Shown piece by piece: positions 62,843 through 64,000 of a DNA stretch of 64,000 nucleotides. A program made the translations under genes and the position numbers. Numbering within the stretch: position 1 is the stretch's first letter; every line of letters starts with the position of its first letter. This DNA comes from Flavobacterium reichenbachii (GTDB taxonomy: Bacteria; Bacteroidota; Bacteroidia; Flavobacteriales; Flavobacteriaceae), in assembly GCF_002217435.1 (NCBI RefSeq), contig NZ_MUHF01000007.1, positions 190,713 to 254,712 on the forward strand, written 5' to 3'. Below the pieces are notes generated by a model. It worked only from the letters and a program-made list of their open reading frames with translations, was not told the DNA's origin and did no database searches.

Positions 62843-62872
62843 TTTGGTTCTTAAAAATAAAAGATACTTTTG
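62843..62872 (+). promoter_or_regulatory. corA promoter (TTTG-N18-TACTTTTG)
   Basis: TTTG at 62843-62846 and TACTTTTG at 62865-62872 with an 18-base spacer. A start about six bases on would give a leader of just over 100 bases before corA. Confidence 0.6.
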
Positions 62873-62897
62873 CACCACTTAAAAAACACTTCTCCAA

Positions 62898-62933
62898 ATG
62901 GACGATTATTATTATTCGTTAGTATTAAATTAA
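62898..62933 (+). CDS. possible leader peptide MDDYYYSLVLN upstream of corA
   Basis: ATG at 62898 opens an 11-codon frame ending TAA at 62931-62933, about 20 bases into the predicted transcript. It contains three consecutive Tyr codons. Its stop ends exactly at the base of a strong hairpin. That a frame this short is translated cannot be shown from sequence; chance is possible. Confidence 0.35.
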   Translation: MDDYYYSLVLN

Positions 62934-62986
62934 GCAGCTTTTGAAAAATTTCAAAACGCTGCGATAACACCCTGTATTTTGAAATG
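62934..62986 (+). promoter_or_regulatory. candidate alternative-hairpin switch over the corA start
   Basis: GCAGC-TTTTGAAA (62934-62946) pairs with TTTCAAAA-C-GCTGC (62949-62962). TTTTGAAA occurs again at 62977-62984, ending on the A of the corA ATG. TTTCAAAA (62949-62956) can therefore pair either upstream or with the start codon region (8-9 bp), but not both. A ribosome stopped at the leader TAA (62933) would cover the upstream arm. Confidence 0.4.
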
Positions 62987-63910
62987 AAAGCCTTTTACAC
63001 AAACAACAACGGATTACTAGAAATCCCAAAATGGACTTCAAACTGCTGGATCAATATCGAAGATCCAACAGAAACAGAAAAAAAATATTTACTCGAAGAA
63101 CTTAAAATTCCCGAAGCATTTTACAACGACATTGAAGATATTGACGAACGCCCTCGTATAGAAATCGAAGACGGCTGGACATTGATTATCATGCGCGTTC
63201 CTATAAAAAGCGGCGATATAAAACTCCCTTTTCAGACCATTCCGCTTGGCGTTATTTTCAAAGGCGAAATCTGCGTAACCATTACTTTTTATAAAACAGA
63301 AATCATAGCCGATTTTGTATTGTATTCTCAACGCAAAAATATCGAAATAAAAGACAACCCTGATTTGGTGCTGCGATTGCTGCTTTCATCCAGTGTCTGG
63401 TATTTAAAATATCTAAAACAAGTCAATCAAAAAATAAAACTTGCAGAAGACAATTTAGAGAAATCCATCAAAAACGAAGAATTGCAGGCATTGCTCCAAA
63501 TCGAAAAATGTCTGGTATTCTTTATTACCTCCCTAAAAGCAAATGATGTTTTGTTTCAACGCATAAAAAACCTTAAAGCGCATAAAGCAGATTACGATTC
63601 AGATTTATTAGAAGATGTCGAAATAGAATTAAGCCAGGCGCAGGATACTGCCAATATTTACAGCAATATCCTAACCGGAATGATGGATGCTTACGCTTCT
63701 GTAATTTCAAACAACATGAATAACATCATGAAACAAATGACTTCAATTTCTATTATTTTAATGATTCCCACTCTAATCGCAAGTTTGTACGGAATGAACG
63801 TGCCAAACGGCTTAGAAGAAAGCAAATACGGAATCTGGATTCTCCTTCTGGTTTCCGTTATCTTATCAACCTTCGGAGTCTTTTTATTCAAAAGAAGACG
63901 ATGGTTTTAA
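62984..63910 (+). CDS. corA: CorA-family magnesium/cobalt transporter
   Basis: The 308-residue protein has a long cytosolic N-terminal domain (about 1-240) and two C-terminal membrane helices. The signature G270-M271-N272 in SLYGMNVPNG lies at the end of the first helix, with the acidic periplasmic loop (LEESKYGIW) following. It forms a pentameric channel for Mg2+ and related ions. The ATG is set by the family N-terminus MKAFYTNNNGLLEIPKW. It lies downstream of an unusual leader and ends at a terminator. Confidence 0.95.
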   Translation: MKAFYTNNNGLLEIPKWTSNCWINIEDPTETEKKYLLEELKIPEAFYNDIEDIDERPRIEIEDGWTLIIMRVPIKSGDIKLPFQTIPLGVIFKGEICVTITFYKTEIIADFVLYSQRKNIEIKDNPDLVLRLLLSSSVWYLKYLKQVNQKIKLAEDNLEKSIKNEELQALLQIEKCLVFFITSLKANDVLFQRIKNLKAHKADYDSDLLEDVEIELSQAQDTANIYSNILTGMMDAYASVISNNMNNIMKQMTSISIILMIPTLIASLYGMNVPNGLEESKYGIWILLLVSVILSTFGVFLFKRRRWF

Positions 63911-63931
63911 AATTTATAAAATAACAATTAT

Positions 63932-63966
63932 AATAGCCTGTTCTGTAAGAGCGGGCTATTTGTTTT
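63932..63966 (+). terminator. corA terminator
   Basis: AATAGCCTGTTCT-GTAA-GAGCGGGCTATT with T's; two G-T pairs in the stem. Confidence 0.75.
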
Positions 63967-63971
63967 CATAG

Positions 63972-64000
63972 TTTGGGCGTGACCTTATCTGCATAAAGGC
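63972..64000. ncRNA. start of a second copy of the structured intergenic element, cut by the window edge
   Basis: TTTGGGCGTGACC followed by CCTTAT-CTGC-ATAAAGG. The opening TTTGGGCGTG is the exact inverse complement of the right end of the 17287-17401 element, and a hairpin follows where the variable hairpin of that copy lies. Only the first 29 bases are visible. Confidence 0.4.

Overview
The window looks like chromosomal DNA of a Flavobacterium species or close relative (Bacteroidota). It is AT-rich. Many genes are preceded by the Bacteroidota -7 box TAnnTTTG, sometimes with a TTG or TTTG about 19-20 bp upstream, and Shine-Dalgarno sequences are weak. Gene content fits: two SusC/SusD pairs, further TonB-dependent receptors, a PorV/PorQ-like barrel, HmuY- and DUF6607-type proteins, and intergenic inverted-repeat elements of a kind I associate with flavobacteria. 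I see no rRNA, CRISPR array, insertion sequence, prophage or integrase. The species is not identified.

Layout. 1-2.9 kb is the end of a surface-polysaccharide cluster (glycosyltransferase tail, Wzy-like polymerase/ligase, polyprenyl glycosylphosphotransferase). 2.9-12.4 kb is envelope and housekeeping: a DUF4105 protein, a PorV/PorQ-like barrel, pssA, a GH25 lysozyme, lptB, an AhpD-like protein, tatC, kdsD and, divergently, recQ. 12.4-20 kb holds unknown small secreted or membrane proteins, a FAD oxidoreductase, a quinone-oxidoreductase-like enzyme and a secreted M24 aminopeptidase. 20-24.4 kb has an msrB-msrA repair operon and an idi-queD-bcp-manA run. Two tandem tRNA-Thr(TGT) genes lie at 24.4-24.7 kb. 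25-40 kb is mostly single genes: htpG, an OmpA-like lipoprotein, an orphan ABC ATPase, an S9 peptidase, fabH, cutC, a TonB-dependent receptor and argS.

40.7-50.4 kb carries two adjacent SusC-SusD pairs with related leaders and no polysaccharide-degrading enzymes. 50.5-55.1 kb is a probable haem-acquisition locus: a DUF6607 protein divergent from a receptor with the YRTP/NPDL haem-receptor signature, followed by a HmuY-like lipoprotein. 55.4-59.9 kb is a tightly packed three-gene unit of two SGNH proteins, one with an inserted LysM domain, and an MBOAT acyltransferase; it reads as an envelope polysaccharide O-acylation system. ffh, folD and corA close the window.

The signals most worth a second look are: the corA leader, which has a tiny ORF and two mutually exclusive hairpins, one covering the start codon; a flavobacterial structured intergenic element at 17.3 kb with a second, truncated copy at the right edge; a 62-bp perfect palindrome filling the gap between two convergent genes; a possible small-RNA unit upstream of the first susC; and the O-acylation module.
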